Notes under the pieces: model-generated | Told to the model about the DNA's origin: nothing | The model's database searches: none | Seen by the model: the letters and a program-made list of their open reading frames with translations, nothing else | DNA from: Spirosoma sordidisoli | Lineage (GTDB): Bacteria > Bacteroidota > Bacteroidia > Cytophagales > Spirosomataceae | Length of the DNA stretch: 64,000 bases | Direction: 5' to 3' | NCBI RefSeq assembly: GCF_004138325.1 | Contig: NZ_SBLB01000001.1 | Span: 248,001 to 312,000 of the forward strand | Shown: positions 34,299 through 42,709 of the stretch, piece after piece | How the letters are laid out: every line of letters begins with the position of its first letter | Numbering within the stretch: position 1 is the stretch's first letter | Position numbers and translations under genes: made by a program

Positions 34299-34796
34299 TC
34301 ATTCGTAGATGTAGATGACCTGGCCAGGGCGCTTCTCAGCCCGCATCCCCTGCCGTCGCTGATTGCCAGTCGCTCGATACGCGACGTGGATCCAGGAGGG
34401 CTTACCGGCCGCGTCTGGAAACTCAGTAATCACCTGGTCATAACCCAGCGTCCAGCGATTCTGTCGAATCCATTTGTACAAGTCGCTATTCGACACATGT
34501 TTCAGCCCGTCGCAATCGATGTCGATGGCCAGCCCTGACATATGCGCTGAGGTTTTCGACCCTTTGACCGCCACGTTGAGCTTGGCCGATCGGAAAAAGC
34601 TGGTGATGGGCAGTTTCCCGAATTGCTCGCAGATCGGCACGTATAGGCCATTATACGCCTTCACCATGTTATTATACTGCTCCAGTGTTGGCACGTTCAG
34701 GATGCCGCGCCGGATGGCCTCGGCAGATTTCACGCCCTCGGCATAGGTTAGCCACTTACCAAAATCAGGGTAAACGGGGGTTGCGATCGCTACCAT
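34299..34796 (-). CDS. M15-family peptidase, probable endolysin
   Basis: The 165-residue protein has the M15A/DD-carboxypeptidase zinc-site pattern: His85 and Asp92 in SAHMSGLAIDID and His137 in SWIHVAY, with the substrate-binding SFFRSAKLN before it. It has no signal peptide, so it depends on the holin for release. As the last gene of the late operon next to holin and coiled-coil membrane proteins, it is very probably the peptidoglycan-cleaving endolysin. Confidence 0.9.
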   Translation of the reverse strand: MVAIATPVYPDFGKWLTYAEGVKSAEAIRRGILNVPTLEQYNNMVKAYNGLYVPICEQFGKLPITSFFRSAKLNVAVKGSKTSAHMSGLAIDIDCDGLKHVSNSDLYKWIRQNRWTLGYDQVITEFPDAAGKPSWIHVAYRATGNQRRQGMRAEKRPGQVIYIYE

Positions 34797-34800
34797 TCAG

Positions 34801-35508
34801 TTACTTGGTTAAATCAGTGATGTTGGTTCCCTCCCTCACGCGTCGGACGTTGGCCGCCCGCTTCCGCATCGCCTTTTTGCGACCCTTGCCCAAAAACCTT
34901 TTGGTCTGGGCTTCCTCGACGAACTGATCTTCCGCGTAGATACTGGAGACTTCCGCGTTCTGCGCCCGCTGATCAGCCGCTTTTGTCTGCCCTTCAGCAG
35001 TCGCGACCGCTTTCAGCAGCTTCGCGGTCGAGTCTTGGTAGATTTCCAGCCAAATCGACGTTTTGGCCACGGCCGCCACCAGTTCAGAATCTGCCTGCAC
35101 GGGAGTAGGCAGATTCGCCTGAGCCGTCAGATCAGCCAGCCGGGTTGACGGTAACGACTTGTTCCGAACGAGGCTATTTAAGGCGGCAATACGTTGTTGT
35201 TGCTGACTCATGCCGGCAACGGATCGCCCAACGGTGGCCACGGCCTCGTTCAGCTGGTCGGCGAGCGTGTAGGCGTACGCCTTGGCGTCGCTGGCCTGCT
35301 GTTTGCAGGTAGCCAGTAAGCCGCTGAGGTCACTGATCCGCTTGTCACGAATCGAGACCTCAGTAATCACAGAATCACGTTCAGCAATGGCCTGATCGCG
35401 TTCGTTGCGGGCTTCGACTTTCTTACCGCACTCCTGGGTGCCCCAGAACAGCGAGCCGCACACGGCCGCAACGAGGGCAAAGGTTTTAAAAGCAGGGGCT
35501 ATGTTCAT
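34801..35508 (-). CDS. Membrane-anchored coiled-coil protein (spanin-like candidate)
   Basis: The 235-residue protein has one N-terminal hydrophobic segment (KTFALVAAVCGSLFWGTQ) ending in Cys, followed by long heptad-rich helices (ERDQAIAERDSVITEVSIRD to about 170) and a basic C-terminus (GKGRKKAMRKRAANVRRVRE). A single anchor plus coiled coil next to endolysin and holin genes suits an inner-membrane spanin (Rz-like) role. No small overlapping lipoprotein (Rz1) was found. The assignment rests on context. Confidence 0.6.
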   Translation of the reverse strand: MNIAPAFKTFALVAAVCGSLFWGTQECGKKVEARNERDQAIAERDSVITEVSIRDKRISDLSGLLATCKQQASDAKAYAYTLADQLNEAVATVGRSVAGMSQQQQRIAALNSLVRNKSLPSTRLADLTAQANLPTPVQADSELVAAVAKTSIWLEIYQDSTAKLLKAVATAEGQTKAADQRAQNAEVSSIYAEDQFVEEAQTKRFLGKGRKKAMRKRAANVRRVREGTNITDLTK

Positions 35509-36440
35509 TGATATAGGTAGGGGTTACGAGCCAACAGGGAATCACAATCGCAGGGGTCCGCTTCAGTATACCCCACCTTATGCCGGTTGCGTCGTTGAGG
35601 AACATCTACCGGTACCGGCTTGACCCGATCCGGACTCAGCAGGTTGATCGGGGGCGAGGACCGAACGGGAGCCGGAATAATGATGGCCGATTTTCGAGCA
35701 CGCTCTACGTTGGCGTTGGTACGGTCTAGTTTCCGCTCCAGTCGGGAGTTGGCGGTTTTGGTTTCTCTGGCCACCGTGGCCGCCAGCTTCGCCGTTTCCC
35801 GGTTCACCGTCTGCGTGCTTTCGACGATCGCCTGTTGACCCGCCTTCAGCGAGTCGGTAGCTTCCTGAAACGTCTGGGTAAGCTCCGAGCGCACCTGAAC
35901 GACTTCCTGCTTGACCTCCGCCGTGGCGGCCTTCTGAGCGGCCACCGCCCGTTTTTCGCCTACTGCAATGGCTGTTACGACCCGGTAGAAGCCGAAACCA
36001 AACAGCGAGACGACCAGCAGGCAGGCGCCGATCAGCCAGACCAGGGAGTTAAAAATAGCAGGCTGAGACTCCTGCCGTCGGCGCAGGTAGCGACCCAGGC
36101 GGGTGTTGGCTCCCAGCGTCGCGCGGTGCACGTCGACGGAGGCCAGCACCTCCCTACCAATTGGAAAGCGGTAGAAATACCAGTCGTTATAAATCAACCA
36201 GATGCCCGCGCCCAGTAGGCACAGGATCAGAAACACGACCAGGTACGAAAACGCGAACATGGCCACCAGCAGGGCCACGAACGTACTGCCCACCGCTCCC
36301 ATGCCAATCAGAAAGTGGCCATGGGAGATCCGGTAGGACTGCATCCACCGGATGTAGAAGGCGACGAAGAACAACAGAACGACGAATACAGCGGCAAAAT
36401 GCCAGAGCTCCGCGACAAACAGTTTCATGGTCATGATCAT
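35505..36440 (-). CDS. Multi-pass membrane protein with coiled coil, lysis region
   Basis: The 311-residue protein has about four transmembrane segments (about 10-30, 42-62, 65-85, 132-155), then a coiled coil (residues about 165-240, rich in VKQEVVQVRSELTQTFQEAT) and a Pro/Arg-rich tail ending in CDCDSLLARNPYLYQ. It overlaps both neighbours by 4 nt as ATGA. The function is unknown; it may work with the spanin-like protein in envelope disruption. Alternative starts at 36434 and 36428 are possible. Confidence 0.65.
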   Translation of the reverse strand: MIMTMKLFVAELWHFAAVFVVLLFFVAFYIRWMQSYRISHGHFLIGMGAVGSTFVALLVAMFAFSYLVVFLILCLLGAGIWLIYNDWYFYRFPIGREVLASVDVHRATLGANTRLGRYLRRRQESQPAIFNSLVWLIGACLLVVSLFGFGFYRVVTAIAVGEKRAVAAQKAATAEVKQEVVQVRSELTQTFQEATDSLKAGQQAIVESTQTVNRETAKLAATVARETKTANSRLERKLDRTNANVERARKSAIIIPAPVRSSPPINLLSPDRVKPVPVDVPQRRNRHKVGYTEADPCDCDSLLARNPYLYQ

Positions 36441-36775
36441 GGGTTGCCCGGACCTCCAGGCTTGTTTAGAATTTCATCCTGCTTTTTTTTCAGGTACACT
36501 TTGATGCCCCAGTACCCGCTGGCTCCGGCAACGAAGCCAATGGTATAGGCGGGGGCGTTGAAGATGGGCGCCAGCAACGGCCCCCCGAAGGCTCCCGCCA
36601 GCCAGCCCACCACGAACTGGCCCGCAATCTTGCCAGGCGAATCCGCATCCGGACCACCGGCGATGCCGACCACAATACAGGCTGCCAGCGACCCACAGAA
36701 GGGAGCCAGCAGCACGATAAGAATAGGCGGAAAGCCATTGAGTGCGGTGGCTAACTCCTGCAGAAACTCGTTCAC
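36437..36775 (-). CDS. Holin candidate
   Basis: The 112-residue protein has three hydrophobic segments (ILIVLLAPFCGSLAACIVVG, FVVGWLAGAFGGPLLAPIF, YTIGFVAGASGYWGI) and a charged tail (KVYLKKKQDEILNK), the class I holin pattern. It begins with GTG at 36775 and is translationally coupled to the next membrane-protein gene. The nearby M15 endolysin supports the role. Confidence 0.7.
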   Translation of the reverse strand: MNEFLQELATALNGFPPILIVLLAPFCGSLAACIVVGIAGGPDADSPGKIAGQFVVGWLAGAFGGPLLAPIFNAPAYTIGFVAGASGYWGIKVYLKKKQDEILNKPGGPGNP

Positions 36776-36814
36776 AGCGATTCGTTTTAAGGGGTTGAGT
36801 GGGTTAGGACAATC

Positions 36815-37987
36815 CTAGAATGTAATCCCTAGTTGCTGCAGTCCGGTCGTCGTCGTGCCGTCGAAATTGGTGCCGGTCGTAATGACGTTGATGAGCCCCT
36901 GATGACTTAGTGCCGTGCCGGGGTGAACGCCGTCCGTCACTACATTGACAGCACCCCCGTTGCTGTCAGACGCAGCCCAAACTGATAGCCCTAGCGTCCG
37001 GTCGAACGCTTTGCGTAGGTCTATTACCTTAATTTTCGGATCATTCAGGCCCGTAACCACCTCAACTAGTTTGTTTCGATAGGCATCAACGGCCGTGTTC
37101 TTAGTGGTGTTGGCCACGGGAGTGTCCGTTAGCTTGACAATTATCGCATCGGGGTAAATTCGGCGCAGGATAGCCAGTTCCCGGCGTGTATTAGCCTCGT
37201 ACGTGTTGACAGGTACGCCTTGTCCCTGGTCGTTGAGGCCAAACAGCGAGACAACGAATGTTGGATTTTCAACCCGGATCAGGCGGTTTTCCAGTGCGTT
37301 CACAATGTCGCCCGACTTCATTCCCCCACGCGCTACGATGACCGAGCGGTACACATTGCCGCTAGTGCTTTTCGCTTGGTTATTAATCCACGCCTGTACG
37401 CCCCACTGCATGATTTCTTCCTGCTTCATATCACCGTTCAACGTGCCCACCGTGCGAGAATCGCCCAACCACAAGATTTTCCTGTTGGCCTGCGGGTTCA
37501 GATCATTCGTCATTAGCGTGAGTTCGGTAAGACCCACAGCGTTAATTGAGTCACCTACCCGATGGCCTGACAGGGAAATAGATTCGAGCGGGTAATTGAC
37601 GTTACGGCGGTATTCAACCTGTCCGGTTCGTTTGGCGGCCGTAGAAATGGTGCTGTAGTTGACAGCGAACCAATCTGAATTACCCATATTGAGTTGTACC
37701 GGCCAGCTACTTTGCCACTCCACGTATGTTTTCCGATACATAGCGATAAACATGCGGGGGTTATAGTTGGGCATAGTACCCATGCTGAGGGCGGAACTGG
37801 TTGACGCGGGGCGGGCCGACACGCCAAACGTCCAGCTTAGTTGCTGGCCTTCAGTCTCGACAATTTCATCAATATTGAACGCCCCCGATACGGTTAGGCG
37901 GGGGTTGGTGATCGTTGTGGGAAAACCGTTCTGCGCGAAACCGGCAAACGATACAAGGGAGAACAGTAGCAGGATAAGCGTTTTCAT
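36815..37987 (-). CDS. SGNH/GDSL hydrolase in the tail-fibre operon, with signal peptide
   Basis: The 390-residue protein has a Sec signal peptide (MKTLILLLFSLVSFAGFAQ), a beta-rich first half and a C-terminal SGNH esterase domain. The nucleophile block is ILWLGDSRTVG near residue 175, the oxyanion Asn is probably in SLFGLNDQG, and the catalytic Asp/His are in TDGVHPG near residue 354. In phage tails such enzymes deacetylate host surface polysaccharide. A signal peptide is not expected on a virion component. Confidence 0.85.
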   Translation of the reverse strand: MKTLILLLFSLVSFAGFAQNGFPTTITNPRLTVSGAFNIDEIVETEGQQLSWTFGVSARPASTSSALSMGTMPNYNPRMFIAMYRKTYVEWQSSWPVQLNMGNSDWFAVNYSTISTAAKRTGQVEYRRNVNYPLESISLSGHRVGDSINAVGLTELTLMTNDLNPQANRKILWLGDSRTVGTLNGDMKQEEIMQWGVQAWINNQAKSTSGNVYRSVIVARGGMKSGDIVNALENRLIRVENPTFVVSLFGLNDQGQGVPVNTYEANTRRELAILRRIYPDAIIVKLTDTPVANTTKNTAVDAYRNKLVEVVTGLNDPKIKVIDLRKAFDRTLGLSVWAASDSNGGAVNVVTDGVHPGTALSHQGLINVITTGTNFDGTTTTGLQQLGITF

Positions 37988-38751
37988 TGATCAGCGATTT
38001 CAAGAAGTGGGGAAATAAAAAACTTGGTACCCGACCAGTAGGCCCGCGTCTGACCATACGGTGGGTGGCTCTTGATGATGAAGTCGGCCGACTTGCCCGG
38101 TACCGTCAGTGCCCTGGCGTCGGCGATCGTATTGACTTCGTAGGTATCGACTTTTTTGGCGTCGATCTGGGCTTTTGTGTACACGTCGCTGGCATTCGCC
38201 TTCTGGCTAATTGACAGCATGGTGTTCGTTTTGTCGACGTTGTACTGGCTGACAAACGAGGTGTGTATACCGGCATCGAGCTTATTGGGCAGTACTGCGT
38301 TGACGGCCGCAATCGAGTTGCTGAGCGGTACCAGATCCGCCCCGGTCAGGTTCGACACGTTGACAGGAGCCAGCCCCAAAGTCGAGCTGACCGGCTGCGA
38401 CGCCCGCACGAACTGAATTCGATCAGCCCGCACGACCGTTTGTTCGGCCCGTAGCTCCAACCAGATTTCGCCGGGTTGCCGGGCCGTCTGGGCCGCCGTC
38501 CAGTTCAGCGAGTAGGTGGCTCCCGAACGCGTGAGCGTGGGCTGATCCGCTGCCGGCAGCATACGCCCGCCCGCCTGGTAGTAGGATACCGCCGACAGCG
38601 ACACCGGCGAGCCGGTTATGGTGCCGGTTAGAGATGCCGGCGACGAGGGAAACAGCTGGATCGGCTTCGATGCCAGCGAAACGGGCAGGTTGCCCTGGGC
38701 CATCGAAACGACAGCCCAGAGCCATAATGCGGAGGTGAGGAGGTAGCGCAT
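37984..38751 (-). CDS. Tail-fibre-like protein with signal peptide
   Basis: The 255-residue protein begins MRYLLTSALWLWAVVSMAQG, a clear signal peptide, followed by a beta-sandwich-like domain with the segment SYYQAGGRMLP shared with the next gene (AYYRPGGSLIP). A coiled-coil fibre stretch (ISQKANASDVYTKAQIDAKK) is typical of phage tail fibres. It overlaps both neighbours (ATGA, and one base). Probably an adhesion or fibre protein. Confidence 0.78.
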   Translation of the reverse strand: MRYLLTSALWLWAVVSMAQGNLPVSLASKPIQLFPSSPASLTGTITGSPVSLSAVSYYQAGGRMLPAADQPTLTRSGATYSLNWTAAQTARQPGEIWLELRAEQTVVRADRIQFVRASQPVSSTLGLAPVNVSNLTGADLVPLSNSIAAVNAVLPNKLDAGIHTSFVSQYNVDKTNTMLSISQKANASDVYTKAQIDAKKVDTYEVNTIADARALTVPGKSADFIIKSHPPYGQTRAYWSGTKFFISPLLEIADQ

Positions 38752-40640
38752 TATTCGAGAATGCCAGCGTTGAATGTTCGTCCGATTACGTTATTCGACC
38801 CCTGGTTGACAACTGTAGATGACCCTCCCGTACGTCGTATGTTGTCAAGGAAACACTTATTAGCTGTCGGGAATAAGATAATAGCGGCATTACTAGAGGA
38901 GCCCGTACCCTGACTAATTGTAATGTCGCGCAGCGTTCCATCGATAGTGCCTTCTCCTCCAACGATAATACCATACATGGGGCCGTTCCCCGTATTATAT
39001 AATCCGGTAGACTGAACATTGACCTGGGAGGTATTCAACAGTTCCATACCGGTACCCAGCCGGGAGGGCGTGGCCAGCACATAAAAAAGACAATTGCTGA
39101 TTGTAGCCTGAATAAAGTTGCGTAGTCGGAAGGGCCGCTTCTTGACCTCCGCGTGATTGTTGACAAACGTTAGCTGGGTGGGTATGTAGACGTTAAAGTC
39201 TGCGGTGGATTCGATATCATATCCATAATCCATTCCCACAACATCACATTCGGTCCATTTCATACCCTCCAATCCGGCAATTGTCGGGCTACGTACGAAA
39301 ACCCCGTACAATCCCCCGGAATACACCTTCACGTTCCGGAATACGCCCGATACGGCAGCCCGGGTACAGGTGACCTCTAATCCATTGAAGGTGGGTACCG
39401 TAGACCCCAAACTGGCATCCCCTCGCCCATCGATCGTCACATCGGATACAACCGCATTATCCGGGTCGATTATAATAATGCCTTTGCCCCACTCTATATC
39501 ACCTCCTGCCCGACTCACTTTGACGTCTCGTAAAACGATACCTGGCTGACGGCCGGGCTGGCATTTGATGCGCAAGGCTACTGCGTCGAGGCCGGTCATA
39601 TTGATACCCGCGTTGATATTGACGTTCTGGATACTCCCCGACACGCCATTCGCGAAATTGAACAGGTCGTTCTGCGTGATATGTTCGAAAATCACACCAT
39701 TGCCGTTAAATCGAATGGTTGTGCCTGTAACCGCCGTAACGCTCCCGGCGGTATACACTTTACTGGCCTGAGCCGTTAACTCCCTTCCCGATGCTAAAGC
39801 CCTAATTAAAGCAGCAGTATTGGCGGACGCTTTCCCGAAATCATTGTAGGTCACCCCGAACTGTTCGATACTGACAGGACCTGCCTGCATCAGTTTGTAT
39901 CGTAGCCCGTTCGCTGTGACCAGTACCGTGCCCGTATTGTCTGGTGTACTGGTATCAGCTGGATCCAGGTAGTACGTACCGCCCCCTACGCCCTTCACAT
40001 CGATCACGTCCGGAGTCATTGGCGTATTGATAGCGTTCATTGCCCGTATGGTGGTTTTAGTCTGCACCCGGGCCGCCAGAACCCCTGACAGACTGGATAC
40101 CCGGCTGATCGCTGACGTGGCCGTCTGCTGGATAGCATTGACTTGCTGCGCCGTGGCCCGCTGGTTGATCAGATTGACCAATTGATCCCGATCCTGCTGG
40201 TAGGCCGTCACCGCCACCCGTTCGTTGAGGGCCCCCGACAAGCCCTGTACGCCTGCCACTGTAACCGTTCCAGTGCCGGTGCCCCCACCTGTCGTGGGTG
40301 GTATGGTACCAATGGTCAGGGTCAGATAGCCGGTATAGCGCACGGTGGCGCCGGTCGAGATGACGATGTACGTCCGCTCGGCCATGCTTTTAGTGGCGTT
40401 GAAACGGACGTACAGTTTATCGGCAATCTTAGTCACGACCGGCTGCTGACTGGTAGGAATGAGCGACCCACCCGGCCGGTAGTACGCCTGGGCGGTGGGT
40501 GTGCCGGTCCAGGCATCATTGATCGTGACGTTCTTCTCGATGATGGTGCCGGCAATGCCTGACCAGCTGAAGTTTTCCTGAGCCAGCGCGGGCAAACTCA
40601 GGAGCAGAAACAATATGAGGTAGTGAACTCGGTTACGCAT
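38751..40640 (-). CDS. Tailspike-like protein with right-handed beta-helix and signal peptide
   Basis: From ATG 40640 the protein has 629 residues. It begins with a signal peptide (MRNRVHYLILFLLLSLPALAQ), followed by a sandwich domain related to the one in the adjacent gene. A coiled-coil segment follows (about 150-200, VNLINQRATAQQVNAIQQT), then a long parallel beta-helix (about 240-610) with repeated turns of the kind IQNVNINAGINMTG and VVSDVTIDGRG. Beta-helical spikes bind or degrade surface glycans. The frame continues upstream to 40688, but that start would precede the signal peptide and overlap the preceding gene. Confidence 0.82.
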   Translation of the reverse strand: MRNRVHYLILFLLLSLPALAQENFSWSGIAGTIIEKNVTINDAWTGTPTAQAYYRPGGSLIPTSQQPVVTKIADKLYVRFNATKSMAERTYIVISTGATVRYTGYLTLTIGTIPPTTGGGTGTGTVTVAGVQGLSGALNERVAVTAYQQDRDQLVNLINQRATAQQVNAIQQTATSAISRVSSLSGVLAARVQTKTTIRAMNAINTPMTPDVIDVKGVGGGTYYLDPADTSTPDNTGTVLVTANGLRYKLMQAGPVSIEQFGVTYNDFGKASANTAALIRALASGRELTAQASKVYTAGSVTAVTGTTIRFNGNGVIFEHITQNDLFNFANGVSGSIQNVNINAGINMTGLDAVALRIKCQPGRQPGIVLRDVKVSRAGGDIEWGKGIIIIDPDNAVVSDVTIDGRGDASLGSTVPTFNGLEVTCTRAAVSGVFRNVKVYSGGLYGVFVRSPTIAGLEGMKWTECDVVGMDYGYDIESTADFNVYIPTQLTFVNNHAEVKKRPFRLRNFIQATISNCLFYVLATPSRLGTGMELLNTSQVNVQSTGLYNTGNGPMYGIIVGGEGTIDGTLRDITISQGTGSSSNAAIILFPTANKCFLDNIRRTGGSSTVVNQGSNNVIGRTFNAGILE

Positions 40641-40642
40641 GG

Positions 40643-42709
40643 CTACACTTGATCGAGGTTGCGGTAAGAAATCCATTTGATAGTCCATTGGTCATTGTCT
40701 AAGGGAATCATGGCCGAGCCATAGTTGCCCCGCTTGATGCTCACTTCTCTAACGAGATCACCCGACCAGTTGGGTACGCCCGTCAGGTTGATATCCATCG
40801 TGCGCATCTGATTGTCGGGGTTCACCTGCAGCGCGTGGGTGAACTCCTGATCACCTTTTTTCCAGCGCAGGTAGATGTAGCTGGTACCACGAACCGCCCA
40901 GCGTATGTAGACGTGTTTGTAGACGTCGGCGTTGATCCACCGCTCCGGCAGACTGACATCGAAGTCCTTGCCGCCGTTTTCGTTGTCGGTCAGCGGGGTA
41001 ATGGTGATATTGTCCGTGATGTTCTTCTCCAGCTGATCGGCACAGTTGTAGAGAAAAAAGCCGTGCCGGGTCTTCAGGTTCTGATCGAACCGATACTCAA
41101 ATTTGCCGTCCCAGCGGGGCTGGTTGTAGACCCACTGGCGGGCCAGGTTCTCGTTGGCAAACTCGCCGATGGCCACGTCGAAGTCATACACGCCATCCCG
41201 ATCGCAGCTGAGCATGGGGGCGCTGGCGATATACGCGGCCGGAAAGGTGTCGTTCTGACCGCTGGGGTGCATAGCCGCTACCACCCGCCCCGAGTGGGGT
41301 GTATACATCACTAGCACGCGCCCGGTCGATGGGTTTTTGGCCATAATGAATGGCTCGGTACTGAATTTGGGCACTTCGGCCGCTCCCGGATTTACAATGG
41401 GGTAATTCGTCAGGGGGGCATTCGTATACGGCTTGCCCGTACAGATCAGGAAAACCGAATAGCCAATATTGATATAGGCACAGGGGAGCTCCTGCTGCCG
41501 GGGCGTTGGGTAGTGATTGGCGTAGTTATCATCCCGGAACATGGTCCAGCGCATATGGCGCCGAATAGCCCGCGGCTGGTCCGGATCGAAGCGGTGCCAG
41601 TTTTCCATGTACATTTTAGCCAGTACACCGTCGCCATCCCCTCGCGGATTATTCCGCAACTCCCACTGCACCGGCTGCACCTGCACGTAGGCTTGGTTGT
41701 TCTGGATGCCATGTTTAAGGGTCACTCCATACTTGGGAAAGTCGTCGATGTTGCCGCCCTGGACCGGATCGTAGCCAATCGCGAAGCTGCTCTTCCCGTC
41801 TTCGACATATTGCCCTTCGCCCGCTCCGTTCGGGTACCCGTACATGGCATCCATGATCTGCCGACCGGCATCGAACCGGCCCGAATTGTAGATCGGAGAG
41901 TTGACCTGGTTGGCATTCGTACCGTCCCAGCTGAGCCAGTCAAGCACCGAGCCTACTTTCGTATTTAGCCCGGCCTTCAGCGTACCGTTATCGATGAATG
42001 AACGCCAGGGAAAATCCGTGGGCTTGGGCGTCTCGGCAAATGGCACGTAGGAGCTGTTAGGCGCGTACACGCCCCCGTAGCCGATCTTCGACACGTTAGT
42101 ACCGGTATCGCCCCCGCCCCCAACGGTGCTGGCCAAAAACAGGACGATCGGCGTACCAGTCGTCTCGGGGTTGATCTCCCGGATGAATTCGGAATAGCCC
42201 GGCCGGTTGAACTTCAGGACCAGCGTTACCTGGGGCACCCCGACGAACGTCCAGTCGAGCACGAAGCCACTGGCATCGACGACCGTCCCGAAACCGTAGG
42301 GCTGGCCCGCGTTCAGCTGGGGGTTCGCCGAGTTGCTGAGCTGCATGCCGATCCCGTCCTTTCGCTGAATCGACATGGTAAGCCCTGTGCCATCGAAGCC
42401 GATCGGCTTGACGCGCACCTGAAAGGTGTTCGATGAGTAGGTATACCGGGCGTCGGCGTACGGGGGACCGGTGCCGGTGTTGCCGCCTGTGCCGGTACCG
42501 GGCTGGGTCGTGACCGCGGCAATGGTGCGAACGACCGTACCACCCGGTCCTGACAGGACCGAAATGGGTAACGCCTTGGCCACGATGGCCGCGTTGATGG
42601 CCACCGTACCCTCGGCCGTGCGGGGGTATACCGTCAGGTCACGACGGACCCGAATGTATTTTTCAACGCCGTCGATGCGGCATTTGGCGAAATAATTACT
42701 CAGGCTCAT
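40643..42709 (-). CDS. Large late structural protein, probable tail fibre/receptor-binding protein
   Basis: This 688-residue protein (MSLSNYFAKCRIDGVEKYIR) has no signal peptide. A Gly/Thr-rich linker near residue 70-80 (GTGTGGNTGTGPP) separates a small N-terminal domain from beta-rich modules; another linker (GGGGDTGTN) lies near 200. No enzyme motif is clear. Its position between beta-helix and fibre genes indicates a tail structural or adhesion role. Confidence 0.7.
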   Translation of the reverse strand: MSLSNYFAKCRIDGVEKYIRVRRDLTVYPRTAEGTVAINAAIVAKALPISVLSGPGGTVVRTIAAVTTQPGTGTGGNTGTGPPYADARYTYSSNTFQVRVKPIGFDGTGLTMSIQRKDGIGMQLSNSANPQLNAGQPYGFGTVVDASGFVLDWTFVGVPQVTLVLKFNRPGYSEFIREINPETTGTPIVLFLASTVGGGGDTGTNVSKIGYGGVYAPNSSYVPFAETPKPTDFPWRSFIDNGTLKAGLNTKVGSVLDWLSWDGTNANQVNSPIYNSGRFDAGRQIMDAMYGYPNGAGEGQYVEDGKSSFAIGYDPVQGGNIDDFPKYGVTLKHGIQNNQAYVQVQPVQWELRNNPRGDGDGVLAKMYMENWHRFDPDQPRAIRRHMRWTMFRDDNYANHYPTPRQQELPCAYINIGYSVFLICTGKPYTNAPLTNYPIVNPGAAEVPKFSTEPFIMAKNPSTGRVLVMYTPHSGRVVAAMHPSGQNDTFPAAYIASAPMLSCDRDGVYDFDVAIGEFANENLARQWVYNQPRWDGKFEYRFDQNLKTRHGFFLYNCADQLEKNITDNITITPLTDNENGGKDFDVSLPERWINADVYKHVYIRWAVRGTSYIYLRWKKGDQEFTHALQVNPDNQMRTMDINLTGVPNWSGDLVREVSIKRGNYGSAMIPLDNDQWTIKWISYRNLDQV

